Source: Enoplolaimus lenunculus | Lineage: Eukaryota; Nematoda; Enoplea; Enoplida; Thoracostomopsidae | Reading direction: 5' to 3' | Assembly (NCBI GenBank): GCA_030248215.1 | Contig: JASANG010000627.1 | Coordinates: forward strand, 124,001-188,000 | DNA length: 64,000 bases | Shown here: positions 58,201 to 62,577 of the stretch, in pieces | Numbering within the stretch: the stretch's first letter is position 1 | How the letters are laid out: each line of letters begins with the position of its first letter | Translations under genes and position numbers: made by a program | The notes under the pieces: generated by a model | Databases searched by the model: none | Told to the model about the DNA's origin: nothing | What the model saw: only the letters and a program-made list of their open reading frames with translations

Positions 58201-59129
58201 GAACATGCTATAGTCGGCAAAAGATCACATAATAGCAAGTAATCAAGCATTTTTGAAATCTTATAACAACCTTTTCAGTTAAAATATATCAGTATGATGT
58301 AATAATTCCGGCAAAATACAAAACAACATGTGCGCACACCTGGCGTAGAGAGGATGCGAAGCAAGGATTTTTACCGCGGCCGAGGCCAGCAAAATACACT
58401 AAACTTTCAATTTTATGTACGTTTTGGTAAGACCTGGGATTACGGTACCGTTTTTGTCATACAAAATAACGCGATATTTTGCCCTAGCTATTTGTAGAAA
58501 AAGTTAAAAATTTTTTTGAAGTGTTTGTGAAGCCGTTTTAGCAATCATTTTCATATGTAAATGTTTTTTCTGGTTCCTTCCATAGTCCGTATAGCCCGGC
58601 CCCGGCACCCTCTGGCCCTGGCCCTTTGACATCTCTAAGGGCGACTTACAAAGTCTTCTAAATCATTGACAGAAATTGGATTAACGTGCGGTAAACGCCT
58701 AGGATTATCGAGCAAATAAAACGTAATCGATGTATTGTATCGCAATGCGAACCAAACCCACTGTTTTTGGAATGAATCAAGTTCCAGTGGCTGCAAGCGT
58801 GTGCGCAACCGCAACCATAAAGCATCAAACGTAATACCTAAAACGGTACGTCATAGCACATATATAATATGAGATAATAAACACATAAATAGCAAAGAAC
58901 CCTTAAAGAATCAGGGACTCGCCAACAAATCGAATAAATTCTGTTTAAGACACTGCATTTAAAAACACAAGGTTGATTTCGATAGGCATCACGTTTCACT
59001 CTCAATAGAGCTTCAAAATATCAACGCACGTATAATCCAAAAAATCAATACCGCGTAGAAATAAGTATTACCTTCAACCCCTTCGAGCGTTATCTCTTCT
59101 ATAGCAGCATCAGCAACATCAGAAGCCAT
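27011..59129 (-). CDS. GTF3C1: General transcription factor 3C subunit 1 (TFIIIC B-box-binding subunit)
   Basis: The product is the largest TFIIIC subunit (human about 2,109 residues; yeast tau138). In the nucleus it binds the B box of tRNA-type promoters and helps bring TFIIIB to RNA polymerase III genes. About 39 exons give roughly 2,245 residues, and they follow the order of conserved blocks I know from human GTF3C1: N-terminal winged helix (DALWLRLRTRLQPL), B-block winged helices (exons 4-6 and 10), an acidic/basic linker (exon 15), FLQYWLYFYTG, the DVLLCLPLSLF block, RRHTLLSDLPAE, the late winged helices (exons 33-35) and the C-terminal RPWLRANGCLNI block. Splice phases agree at nearly every junction. 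Start is the first ATG, at 59129, right before IEEITLEGVEG; stop TGA is at 27011. Less certain points are exon 7, the exon 25/26 junction and the donor of exon 29. Introns hold many transposon insertions. Confidence 0.95.
27731..27776 (-). CDS. GTF3C1: GTF3C1 exon 38 (46 bases)
   Basis: It codes VMEELYCVRSWYRIE, matching human GLESLGCIRKRWLRK. Acceptor GTTTTAG, donor GTATTT, phase 1 exit. Confidence 0.88.
28261..28462 (-). CDS. GTF3C1: GTF3C1 exon 37 (C-terminal block)
   Basis: It codes SPRPWLRANGCLNINMLRWL and PGLPEHTITARFNPALQPCL, a near line-up with human [20 protein letters not shown] and [20 protein letters not shown]. Acceptor GTTTTAG, donor GTACGA. Confidence 0.97.
28572..29348. mobile_element. 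Composite repeat: 175-base tandem units plus LINE/SINE-type tail
   Basis: Three to four diverged tandem units (28609, 28750, 28930, 29098) each start near CTAATATGCAAATTA and carry ATTATCGGTTTTGGA. They lead into a tail with AAAATCGGTTCAGCCGTTCC, GACGGACAGACGGACGG and CACCTTTCGACCCC, a 3' end style common to RTE-like LINEs and their SINEs. The outer edges, ATTGAGCGAAGC at 28574 and GCTTCGTTCAAT at 29337-29348, are inverted. It lies in the intron between exons 36 and 37. Confidence 0.6.
29492..29625 (-). CDS. GTF3C1: GTF3C1 exon 36
   Basis: It codes DGGLVAAEKTGRSRVPIEHI and DDIIESPMQTSNNFRI. Linker before the C-terminal block. Acceptor CATTTTAG-like (GTTTTAG), donor GTAAAT, phase 2 exit restores Arg in exon 37. 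Confidence 0.75.
30079..30303 (-). CDS. GTF3C1: GTF3C1 exon 35
   Basis: It codes SVLRSALNLLVHSKQILRFG, then STAVLYWTVETYRSLDE; human is FADCIQALLEQHQVLEVGG and AWPWLLHSVRLKDRE. Acceptor GTTATAG, donor GTTAGC, phase 0-0. Confidence 0.88.
30384..30507 (+). repeat. Perfect 62-base tandem duplication
   Basis: Two identical units begin CAACAATTATTGTGACC at 30384 and 30446. Identity over all 62 bases suggests a recent duplication. It is in the intron between exons 34 and 35. Confidence 0.9.
30732..30791 (-). CDS. GTF3C1: GTF3C1 exon 34 (20 codons)
   Basis: It codes LNMGHLCGDLSTVGELQKCL, in the place of human LRRRFSALEKAGG. Another frame is also open here, so the call rests on phase 0 at both ends. 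Confidence 0.6.
30921..31169 (-). CDS. GTF3C1: GTF3C1 exon 33 (late winged helix)
   Basis: It codes LPDAAAIFRKFTESF, PTFEIYCAKIFPVLQ, then ALSEVMNAVSGCCSVAGITF; human is LPDTFTKLINPQ and [20 protein letters not shown]. Acceptor TTTTCAG, donor GTGGGT. Confidence 0.92.
31516..31587 (-). CDS. GTF3C1: GTF3C1 exon 32 (24 codons)
   Basis: A 72-base exon coding IAERIGMDGSEDAGGNIRDF and LLAP. Acceptor GTTTAAG is weak, donor GTAGAT; phase 0-0. Confidence 0.6.
31787..31944 (-). CDS. GTF3C1: GTF3C1 exon 31
   Basis: It codes DLDQSSTTGNEDTDNSIF and KIPRYPAPPSTIQSL, ending SLRLSR. Disordered linker; phases fit both sides. Acceptor ATTTCAG, donor GTAAGT. Confidence 0.75.
32142..32531 (-). CDS. GTF3C1: GTF3C1 exon 30 (acidic/basic linker)
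   Basis: 130 codons of low-complexity Ser/Glu/Asp sequence with a basic patch (NRKRTRSLLRSATARAMLLK). It matches the position of the human acidic linker. Acceptor ATTTTAG, donor GTAAAT. Confidence 0.8.
33216..33342 (-). CDS. GTF3C1: GTF3C1 exon 29
   Basis: It codes IDFQINLPDKLMKNVGSDG, like human ISVDVRIPEQIIVVDSS, then an acidic tail. Donor GTGGGT (phase 1) is chosen because the stronger nearby GTGAGT would put exon 30 out of frame. Confidence 0.85.
33751..33913 (-). CDS. GTF3C1: GTF3C1 exon 28
   Basis: It codes YRHFFYHKFQVTISSETCEL then MFETPGYFTLILSLLARNE, aligned with human [20 protein letters not shown] and LFSLGLI. Acceptor TTCTTTAG; TA plus C restores Tyr. Confidence 0.88.
34032..34229. 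mobile_element. Foldback/MITE-like inverted repeat
   Basis: ACCAAGAGTGGATGAT at 34032 returns inverted at 34214-34229. AGTGTGCAACT is likewise inverted further in (near 34071 and 34188). A G9-10 run lies between. In the intron between exons 27 and 28; no clear target duplication. Confidence 0.55.
34447..34649 (-). CDS. GTF3C1: GTF3C1 exon 27 (winged helix)
   Basis: It codes KQFVPYTYELFQQFPDTAIV then EVLRSAGFITFTRQRD; human is [20 protein letters not shown] and FQFLDRMRAAGKL. Acceptor ATTCCAG, donor GTAAGT, phase 2 exit. Confidence 0.93.
34864..35646 (+). mobile_element. Unclassified G-rich TIR element, copy 1
   Basis: The ends are CTGGCTTCTCCACAGC and its exact inverse. The flanking duplication is TAATA (34859-34863, 35647-35651). 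Both ends carry G-runs on the plus strand (CTGGGGGGC units) around an AT-rich centre of about 400 bases with no open frame. In the intron between exons 26 and 27. The 5-bp duplication excludes hAT (8), Tc1/mariner (TA) and PIF/Harbinger (3); Transib makes 5 but its ends start CAC. Confidence 0.8.
35845..35996 (-). CDS. GTF3C1: GTF3C1 exon 26
   Basis: It codes VLHALAFGRIAAGLASWQFL, then IDLVAFEPVK. Two acceptors are possible (35996 or 36004) because of the phase conflict with exon 25. Donor GTTGAG, phase 0. Confidence 0.7.
36132..36423 (-). CDS. GTF3C1: GTF3C1 exon 25
   Basis: It codes HDFSEIIPDTLDEFNALYQL and later TIEMLTKNPKAMNTCVTQYL; human is NLEIPDTLQELFARYRV. Acceptor GTTTTCAG. Donor GTGAGT gives phase 0, which disagrees with exon 26; a downstream donor GTTTGT would agree. 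Confidence 0.88.
37044..38024 (+). pseudogene. LINE reverse transcriptase fragment (longest open part)
   Basis: 326 codons covering the connecting region and reverse transcriptase fingers/palm up to the GVPQGAVLSP motif. It ends at a stop just before INGVRQ; the catalytic YADD follows after that stop. Part of the LINE at 36640-40243. Confidence 0.9.
38551..38941. mobile_element. hAT-type MITE (CCGGAA family) inserted in the LINE
   Basis: It starts CAGGGTGCAAC and ends GGTTGCACCCTG. The flanking 8-bp duplication is CAAGGCGC (38543-38550 and 38942-38949). The interior begins and ends with GGAACCGGAACC runs. Removing it restores the LINE frame (QNKA to LRIITG). Confidence 0.95.
39330..40040 (+). 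pseudogene. LINE RNase H domain fragment
   Basis: Holds the RNase H catalytic set: Asp of YTDGS, Glu of YESELIAL, Asp of CSDSRAA and the late Asp of NETVDAAAK, with one stop between the second and third. Homologous to RNase H of I-group LINEs. Confidence 0.85.
40267..40376 (-). CDS. GTF3C1: GTF3C1 exon 24 (LINE tail 24 bases from its donor)
   Basis: It codes ALMKFRERNKIHPNSSELRR and IFRKLFAMAYDLLW. Donor GTAAGA in phase 2 joins exon 25 to restore Lys. The CAA tail of the LINE at 36640-40243 ends just 24 bases beyond the exon end. Confidence 0.85.
40662..40778 (-). CDS. GTF3C1: GTF3C1 exon 23
   Basis: It codes ESKDKTTVSLCAVAHRYLSR and IKQMHLLVKQMQSQD; human is [20 protein letters not shown] and NYKVCLAEVYQDK. 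Acceptor TCTTTAG, donor GTATGT, phase 0-0. Confidence 0.9.
41028..41126 (-). CDS. GTF3C1: GTF3C1 exon 22
   Basis: It codes LLTMKAVSYFMVSTHKFWCP and VIRDMMHHYCP; human is LLVLCRIASNVLN and WQVVRDILHATF. Acceptor CTTTTAG, donor GTAAGC, phase 0-0. Confidence 0.9.
41550..41712 (-). CDS. GTF3C1: GTF3C1 exon 21
   Basis: It codes DIQRTIYPSPVGGKRSLDET, then EALNRCNRFRAQFSKKEKDM, aligned with human [20 protein letters not shown] and QEDGLL. Acceptor AATTATAG; phase 2 entry fits exon 20 across a 3.7-kb intron. Confidence 0.85.
41785..41850 (+). repeat. TTAGGC-like degenerate repeat
   Basis: Reads GTAAGCTTAACC then TTAGGCTTAGATTTAAGCTT, related to the tract at 20000-20115. Confidence 0.35.
41995..42740. 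mobile_element. hAT-like MITE, outer copy of a nested pair
   Basis: Flanked by ATTTTAAT (41987-41994, 42741-42748). The left end is TAGTGATGTGCCGATAC, the right end read inverted TAAGGAAGTCCTGATTAATC. Its right end matches the left end of the inner element inverted, so it has the opposite orientation. It is interrupted by the inner element. Confidence 0.75.
42134..42476. mobile_element. hAT-like MITE, inner copy of a nested pair
   Basis: Flanked by CTTAAAAC (42126-42133, 42477-42484). Ends TAGGGATATGCCGAT and inverse of TAGGGATGTGCCGAT. Interior is rich in GGCATCGG repeats. 343 bases, inserted in 41995-42740. Confidence 0.9.
43010..43200. repeat. CGCGAT-rich microrepeat
   Basis: Multiple ATCGCGATTGCG-like words with both orientations, compositionally like the interior of the MITE at 51669-52079. 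No clear ends were found. Confidence 0.4.
44737..45136. mobile_element. hAT-type MITE (CCGGAA/TCGGAA family)
   Basis: Starts CAGGGTGCAAAGCGG and ends TTTCGATTGCACCCTG. Flanked by GCATGTGC on both sides (44729-44736, 45137-45144). GGAATCGGAA runs line both ends. 400 bases, in the intron between exons 20 and 21. Confidence 0.95.
45378..45570 (-). CDS. GTF3C1: GTF3C1 exon 20
   Basis: It codes VFTEIYKGDIIEKPMVEDIR and RVRDALERDCRKP, ending HPFMF. No strong human counterpart, but phases 1 in and 2 out match both neighbours. Acceptor TTACACAG, donor GTATGT. Confidence 0.75.
46117..46354 (-). CDS. GTF3C1: GTF3C1 exon 19
   Basis: It codes DFYYVHKCSAVVDTS, then TFDAIDTVEFFWTHLRAVCI and STQLGYRNA; human is NAVIVDTTICDPHYN and DVENYWFDLQCVCLNTPLG. 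Phase 1 exit at GTATAT. Confidence 0.95.
46468..46586 (+). repeat. Diverged tandem duplication of about 65 bases
   Basis: CGATCAGATTGAGAAAACA and CGATTGGATTGAGAAAACA lie about 64 bases apart with matching flanks (GCAATTTGGCAGT / AAAATTTGGTAGT). In the intron between exons 18 and 19. Confidence 0.6.
46946..47149 (-). CDS. GTF3C1: GTF3C1 exon 18
   Basis: It codes IEEYLTDPVRRHTLLSDLPA, then MSKRRHVHALDPTLQALCYM and GLITLGPQLE; human is LEEFLNDPLKKHTLIRFLP and LQRLCYMGLLQFGP. Acceptor TTTCGCAG, donor GTACGG, phase 0-0. Confidence 0.97.
47737..47825 (-). CDS. GTF3C1: GTF3C1 exon 17
   Basis: It codes IPNGWFMIRDVLLCLPLSLF then ITTFHE; human is [20 protein letters not shown]. This is one of the strongest diagnostic blocks. 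Acceptor TGTTTCAG, donor GTAAGT. Confidence 0.97.
47826..49151. other. GTF3C1: GTF3C1 intron 16
   Basis: A 1.3-kb intron. About 520 bases of it are a decayed hAT-type element (48159-48677); the rest is AT-rich without coding signal. Confidence 0.6.
48159..48677. mobile_element. hAT-type MITE (CCGGAA family), decayed
   Basis: The ends CAGGATGCGAAGCG and GGTTCGCACCCTG are inverted; ATTATACCGGAATC occurs near both. The expected 8-bp duplication is not recognisable. A relative of 44737-45136. Confidence 0.7.
49152..49467 (-). CDS. GTF3C1: GTF3C1 exon 16
   Basis: It codes IKMQIFHEFLQYWLYFYTG and later VYVNEASWRRFLPPPPNYQ, matching human VVHMFLWYLIYG and VYVDDASWMRYIPPIP. Acceptor GTTTTAG, donor GTATGT, phase 1 exit. 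Confidence 0.95.
49788..50249 (-). CDS. GTF3C1: GTF3C1 exon 15 (charged linker)
   Basis: The largest exon, 154 codons. A Lys/Ser-rich basic start (VKSKSVSARNKSAKLLKKS) may hold a nuclear localisation signal. An acidic Glu/Asp/Ser stretch follows, then RQMKIPALGTLI, like human KKSDNKMGITPLRNY. Donor GTATGT, phase 0. Confidence 0.85.
50453..50593 (-). CDS. GTF3C1: GTF3C1 exon 14
   Basis: It codes GQFYSLPDITDESAELKGAI and HSISRLQL, matching human [20 protein letters not shown]. Acceptor ATTTCAG, donor GTACGT, phase 0-0. Confidence 0.9.
50918..51052 (-). CDS. GTF3C1: GTF3C1 exon 13 (winged helix)
   Basis: It codes MVNTEIQDGVTIDRKTIAKL then VAHPTPIKVNNQTRM; compare human [20 protein letters not shown]. 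Acceptor GCGTTAAG, donor GTAAGT, phase 0-0. Confidence 0.9.
51314..51405 (-). CDS. GTF3C1: GTF3C1 exon 12
   Basis: It codes DLTQRHANIMLTVMKLIKKY and then VVDFLQYLTR, aligned with human [20 protein letters not shown]. Joining exon 11 to this one skips the human acidic linker. Acceptor TGTTTCAG, donor GTTAGT. Confidence 0.85.
51669..52079. mobile_element. TA-flanked MITE with CGCGATTGCGG interior
   Basis: CAGTCACGGACA at 51669 and inverse TGTCCGTGACTG ending 52079, with TA on both sides (51667-51668, 52080-52081). The interior is a dense array of AACCGCG/ATCGCGA words. In the intron between exons 11 and 12. A Tc1/mariner-type non-autonomous element is likely. Confidence 0.85.
52122..52207 (-). 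CDS. GTF3C1: GTF3C1 exon 11
   Basis: It codes YTTAEFPRPRYPELVELEQL, then TGVQFHDK, like human RTTKYISCVFAEESDL. Acceptor TTGTTAG, donor GTAAGC, phase 1 exit. Confidence 0.85.
52435..52648 (-). CDS. GTF3C1: GTF3C1 exon 10 (winged helix)
   Basis: It codes FIREGGTKGITSADVSRHF, then ASRELARLSKRYP and GKVRVN, closely matching human ERRGTKGISQAEIRVAM and CRLLQRF. Acceptor TTTTTCAG, donor GTAATT, phase 2 exit. Confidence 0.95.
53439..53712 (-). CDS. GTF3C1: GTF3C1 exon 9
   Basis: It codes DFEPMPDGSGSK, VTRALVHQRYNVDF and an acidic stretch rich in Asp and Glu. Acceptor TCTTGCAG, donor GTAAGA, phase 1 exit that matches exon 10. Confidence 0.8.
54306..54542 (-). CDS. GTF3C1: GTF3C1 exon 8
   Basis: It codes ILQLAGMQSNVADVVRL, RKRQRISRDDYAKYL and an acidic end (NDTGSDDEPETSMSQEIDMS). 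Acceptor GATTTTAG, donor GTGTTG, phase 0-0. It corresponds to the acidic linker before the next winged helix. Confidence 0.8.
54631..55415 (-). mobile_element. Unclassified G-rich TIR element, copy 2
   Basis: Ends CTGGCTTCTCCACAGC and its inverse; flanking duplication CAAGA (54626-54630, 55416-55420). Collinear with the reverse complement of 34864-35646 across the length (e.g. GGTCCAAAAA and CAGCAACAAGTTCAA-type blocks). In the intron between exons 7 and 8, only about 45 bases from exon 7. Confidence 0.8.
55461..55495 (-). CDS. GTF3C1: GTF3C1 exon 7 (short, tentative)
   Basis: 35 bases coding CFRVVKSNSTK, resembling human AGLAKVVSLRLQ. Acceptor TTCTCTAG, donor GTAGGA. The phase fits both neighbours but the match is short. 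Confidence 0.5.
55630..55792 (-). CDS. GTF3C1: GTF3C1 exon 6
   Basis: It codes FLNRFYLHRLNHRQ and KVVETISESVEKRA, aligned with human [20 protein letters not shown]. The frame remains open to 55595. The chosen donor GTGTGG gives the phase exon 7 needs, so the 3' end is tentative. Confidence 0.75.
56241..56367 (-). CDS. GTF3C1: GTF3C1 exon 5 (B-block winged helix)
   Basis: It codes RWAGIPAACVSSSLAKVF, then YIVRRLQNLGFIKKQ, the B-block helix-turn-helix (human RWQGELQRDLHTTAF, KILNKNGLITMQ). Phase 0 exit at GTTGGT. Confidence 0.9.
56817..56954 (-). CDS. GTF3C1: GTF3C1 exon 4 (B-block)
   Basis: It codes YGERLAMVADEVMRIREL then TTYAVLERIA, aligned with human WGKKLIIVASQAMRYRAL and FSYCILERLG. Acceptor TTTTCAG; the donor is a weak GTTTAT. 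Confidence 0.9.
57014..57809. repeat. Possible decayed hAT-type element
   Basis: CAGGGTACATCCAGGAT at 57014 resembles the inverse of ATATCCAGACGCACCCTG ending 57809. GGATATC/CGGATA words lie inside. No target duplication, so it may be two unrelated remnants in the intron between exons 3 and 4. Confidence 0.35.
57997..58172 (-). CDS. GTF3C1: GTF3C1 exon 3
   Basis: It codes KKFEIEAYQLPEDYEDPYPV then GSCSAYESRKDVT, the equivalent of human EDVYPIHMI and GSCRYFKERKNIT. Donor GTCAGC, phase 2. Confidence 0.9.
58650..58837 (-). CDS. GTF3C1: GTF3C1 exon 2 (N-terminal winged helix)
   Basis: It codes GITFDALWLRLRTRLQPL and then TSITFYLLD, matching human LPALWSRLETRVPPF and GISFYE. Acceptor TTTTAG, donor GTAAGT, phase 0 exit. 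Confidence 0.9.
59072..59129 (-). CDS. GTF3C1: GTF3C1 exon 1 (start codon)
   Basis: It codes MASDVADAAIEEITLEGVE, like the human N-terminus (…LLDEVALEGLDG). Donor GTAATA, phase 1. Confidence 0.85.
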
Positions 59130-59214
59130 ACTGATTCAGAAAGAAAATGTACGTAAACTAGAGTTGTTTATTAACCTATTTTAATAAGTTATTAAGCACT
59201 AAGTATATGTATTA

Positions 59215-59535
59215 GAGATGTCAAGCTTTGTTATACCGGAATTTGAAAGCATTTTCATCACCGAATTACTGTTTTTTACAAAACTTGTCAAAAAATGGCT
59301 GAAGCGAATTTTCAGCTGTTTCATCATGAAGTTTTCCAAAAACACATCAGAAACAGTATGTGAACAAAATTGAAGTAATTGCAAAAACACGCATATCGAA
59401 ATAACAATTTTCAAAAACAAAGTTTCCAATATTTATATGATTAACAAAAACTTGCTACAAAACCGTTTTGAAGCTCCGATTCCTGAATCTTTGAATGTAG
59501 GAACAGGAAATGAATTATGCAGGAATTCCGGTTGA
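59215..59535 (+). repeat. CCGGAA-family repeat copy
   Basis: Aligned with 59799-60108: shared ATTTTCATCACC.AATTACTG, AAAGTTTCCAATATTTA and GGAATTCCGG. Ends decayed. Confidence 0.5.
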
Positions 59536-59798
59536 ACCTTCCGCAAGTATAGATAAACATATAAAAAAGACCACGTATGGGTTGCTCTATATTTTACAGT
59601 GCCGGACGCCGCTATGCGTTGCCAACAAAATCATAGATAAAATCTATTCAGTGGAGTGCGGTGGCGCCGGCAATTTTTAAAAAAATTTTAGAAAGCCGGA
59701 CGCCGGCGTTCGGCGGCGCGTATAGAACAATACCAACAAAACACACTACGCGTGAAAAAACATACTATACATAGTTCATACACGTCACACGTAGGTCC

Positions 59799-60108
59799 AT
59801 GGAATTAAGTTTTGCCGGAACAGGAATAGGAATGGAATTTTTTGCAAAAACAGGAACCGGAATTTCATATAATTTTCATCACCTAATTACTGTTGTATAT
59901 ACTATTTCGAAAACTAGCCAAGAAATGCCTTCATTTCGAAGTAACAATTTTTCAAAGCCAAAGTTTCCAATATTTAATGATAAAAAATCATTTACCATAA
60001 AACCTTAAACATTCCATTTCCGGCATCTTTGAATGCAGGGACAGGAACAGGAAGATGAATTGAATTTTTTTAAGGAATTCCGGCCGGAACCGGAGCCCCG
60101 TGAAACCC
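59799..60108 (+). repeat. CCGGAA-family repeat copy
   Basis: Partner of 59215-59535; its right end GTGAAACCCTG resembles hAT-type ends of this family. Confidence 0.5.
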
Positions 60109-60674
60109 TGAAACCACTCAGTGTTCTGTTGATCATAAGTTGCCGAGGATCGCTGGTTTGAATCCAGTACGTAGTAAACACACAATGTCGACCGCTACAC
60201 AATGATAAGACGTGGTTGTCCTAATGCATATGCCAATGCAATGCACATGCTGTGCGCTAACCGGTGTCCGTCACCGAAAATAAAAAATTTTCTGACAAAT
60301 TTTTAAATATTTTTTATCTGCTCAAAATTATTCTTTAATTCATACAATTAAATTAATAAATCGCCGCCAAACTTTATTTTACTTTATTTATCACTTAGGA
60401 ATGGTGGCACAAGCGCAACGATTGAAAACTTTCACAACTATTTCCAGCTCCAATTATAACACTTTGCACACATATAAAAATTAGCTTGAGCCGATTATAT
60501 GCGACGGTCAGTGCCAACATTAATGAAAACATTACTTGGTGATCAACTCTGTAGCGTAAACAGCTCATTCACTTTGCTTGTGCTGCGCAATTTTATACTT
60601 GTTTGCTTCCACACGCCTGCCAGTCAAGGTAGGAACCGGGACATCAGACCTTTTTACTAAGCAGCTGGAAAAGC

Positions 60675-60747
60675 GGGCTAGAGCGGGGATCGAACTCTCA
60701 GCCTACGGATCCCTAAGCGAGCACTCTACCACTGCGGCACGCAGCCC
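60675..60747 (-). pseudogene. tRNA-derived sequence (SINE head or tRNA pseudogene)
   Basis: On the minus strand a 73-base segment has a box A (GCAGTGGTAGAGTGC, 60721-60735) and a box B (GAGTTCGATCCC, 60686-60697) at tRNA spacing, and GGGCTG at its 5' end can pair with TAGCCC at its 3' end. The T-stem is poorly paired, so it is probably not a working tRNA. A diverged second copy follows at 60985-61055. Confidence 0.6.
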
Positions 60748-60770
60748 GCCTGTCCAACTGCATTTTTCGT

Positions 60771-60875
60771 CGACTATATTTGTCGACCGTATGCTGCCAG
60801 CTAGCATACATACAGTGCACACTGCACTATATTGCATGTGCACATAATGGACAAGCATGTCTCACATGCTTACAA
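60771..60875 (-). repeat. 'GTAAGCATGNGAGACATG' repeat, left arm of inverted pair
   Basis: The reverse complement of 61087-61195: GTCGACCGTATGCTGCC, then AAGCATGTCTCACATGCTTAC. Confidence 0.7.
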
Positions 60876-60984
60876 CGCCCATGCCTAGAGTGAAGCGTAA
60901 ACCTAGCAAAATAATCACTTTGCGGGAACTTGAGACGAGAATCCCGAGACTTGCCTAGACCGAGAGTACGCATCCCTGTTGGTG

Positions 60985-61055
60985 GGAACTGAAACCTACC
61001 TTTTAAACTACGCAGCTAGAAAAGCGGGCCTACAGAGCGGAGATCAAGCTATTGG
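60985..61055 (-). repeat. Diverged second copy of the tRNA-derived sequence
   Basis: GCAGCTAGAAAAGCGGGCCT and GAGCGGAGATCAAGCT parallel GCAGCTGGAAAAGCGGGC and GAGCGGGGATCGAACT of the copy at 60660-60700. Confidence 0.5.
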
Positions 61056-61086
61056 TTTTACTTACATACTCCACAAGGTCATCTTT

Positions 61087-61195
61087 TGACCGTTCATCCT
61101 GTAAGCATGTGAGACATGTTTATATGGTGCATAAGCAATATGTGCAATGCACATTGTATGGTATGCTTGCTGGCAACATACGGTCAACAAATAAA
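61087..61195 (+). repeat. 'GTAAGCATGNGAGACATG' repeat, right arm of inverted pair
   Basis: CTGTAAGCATGTGAGACATG to GGCAACATACGGTCAACA. Faces the copy at 60771-60875 and matches the solo copy at 19322-19445. Confidence 0.7.
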
Positions 61196-61539
61196 GCCGA
61201 TGGAAAAGGTAGTTGGAGCAGATTGGAAAAGTGTCTTCATAAGGAAATCAATGTCTTCAGCCGAACGACAATATGCGCGAGTTATACAAAGCGAAGAATG
61301 AGTTAAAAGAAAAAGAACCTTCAGGCTCTACATACAAATATGTTGTCTGGGGAAACGATTGTTCGTTTTAAGAATTGCAAACGTAACGAAGCTGGTGTTT
61401 TGGTTGATGGATTTCGAGACAAGCATTTTATCTATAATGCTGGCTTGCGTAATAATGGCTCGGGAAACAGTTAACCGGGGCAAACTCTCAGAAAGCCCAA
61501 ATTTTCAAATGTACGCTTTTTAACTGTCGTAGCCTTTGT

Positions 61540-62577
61540 AATAAATTTGACGAGTTCAAGCTTATTCTTGCTACCGCAATATTTGATGTCATTTTTATTA
61601 CAGAAACCTGGTTGACTGAGTCCATACCAAATTCCGCACTCAATAGTTTTGATAAATATAATATCTATCGTTGTGACAGGAAAAGCGGCGTAGGTGGTGG
61701 TGTTGCTATGTTAGTTAAAACATCGCTTATCTCAGTTTCTGTTGAAATTCCTGCGGATTACTCTCAGCTTGAACTGTTGTGTGTAGATGTTTTCAGGCCT
61801 AGACCCATTCGGATATTTGTATACTATCGCCCTCCGCATAGTAATTTTGAAGAATTGTCCCTGTTTAAAGGCTGCATCGACAAGCTTTGTTCCCACGAAG
61901 CATCGGTAATTATTACAGGAGATTTTAACATGCCTGATTTTGACTGGGGTAACTTTCGTTTCCCGAATTCTGAGCTTTATATCTGTTCTTACGAAATAGT
62001 CAGAATACATTCTTTGCTCCAGCTTGTAAGATCCCCGACTAGACAGGACAAAATTCTAGACCTTGTTTTGACAAATCAGGCACAAATAATATCCTCCGTT
62101 AGCGTAGATGTTCCGTTTTCCACTAGCGACCATAGTTCAGTAAACTTTGATGTAACGTATGTAAGCAAGCTGCGCGTTGAGTCGAAAACAAACGTGTTGC
62201 ATAGTAAAGCAGATCGTATTGCAATCTCCAGGTCGCTTTTAGCGCTGAACCTTACCAATCTCGCTAAGAACCGACAATCAGTTAACGCCATTTGGAGTTA
62301 TTTTAAAAAATTTATTGGTGATTTAATAGCTAGATTCATAGCGGTTATCAGTTTTAAAGGGAATTGCGCTAGAAGTTATCCTGCACATATACAGCGTGAT
62401 TTAAATCGAAAAAAAGTTCTTTGGCGTCTGACTCGGGTTGGTGGATCACTACTCGCTTACAAACGGCAAGCAGCTAAGTGTGCTAAGCTTACAAAAAATT
62501 ATCGCCTTCGCTGTGAGCGAAACGCGTTAAAAAGTAAACGACCTGGAGCTTTATATAGGTTCATTAATCTAGGTTGA
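61540..62577 (+). pseudogene. LINE endonuclease domain
   Basis: Open from 61612 to 62577. It contains FITETWL, GGVAMLVKTSL, FVYYRPPHSNF, ITGDFNMPDFDW (catalytic Asp and Asn) and STSDHSSVNFDV (catalytic SDH), the usual endonuclease set. The first Asn block (NCRSLCNKFDEF near 61525) is in the frame that joins 61540. Confidence 0.9.

Larger units (their letters stand above)
59130..60620. other. Region upstream of GTF3C1
   Basis: No promoter element could be identified with confidence. It holds two diverged CCGGAA-type repeat copies in the same orientation (about 59215-59535 and 59799-60108) and a GCCGGACGCCGGC-rich patch near 59600-59720. Confidence 0.5.

Noticed and set aside
60110-60180. GGTTTGAATCC as a tRNA T-arm
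   Set aside because: No paired acceptor stem or box A is found upstream.
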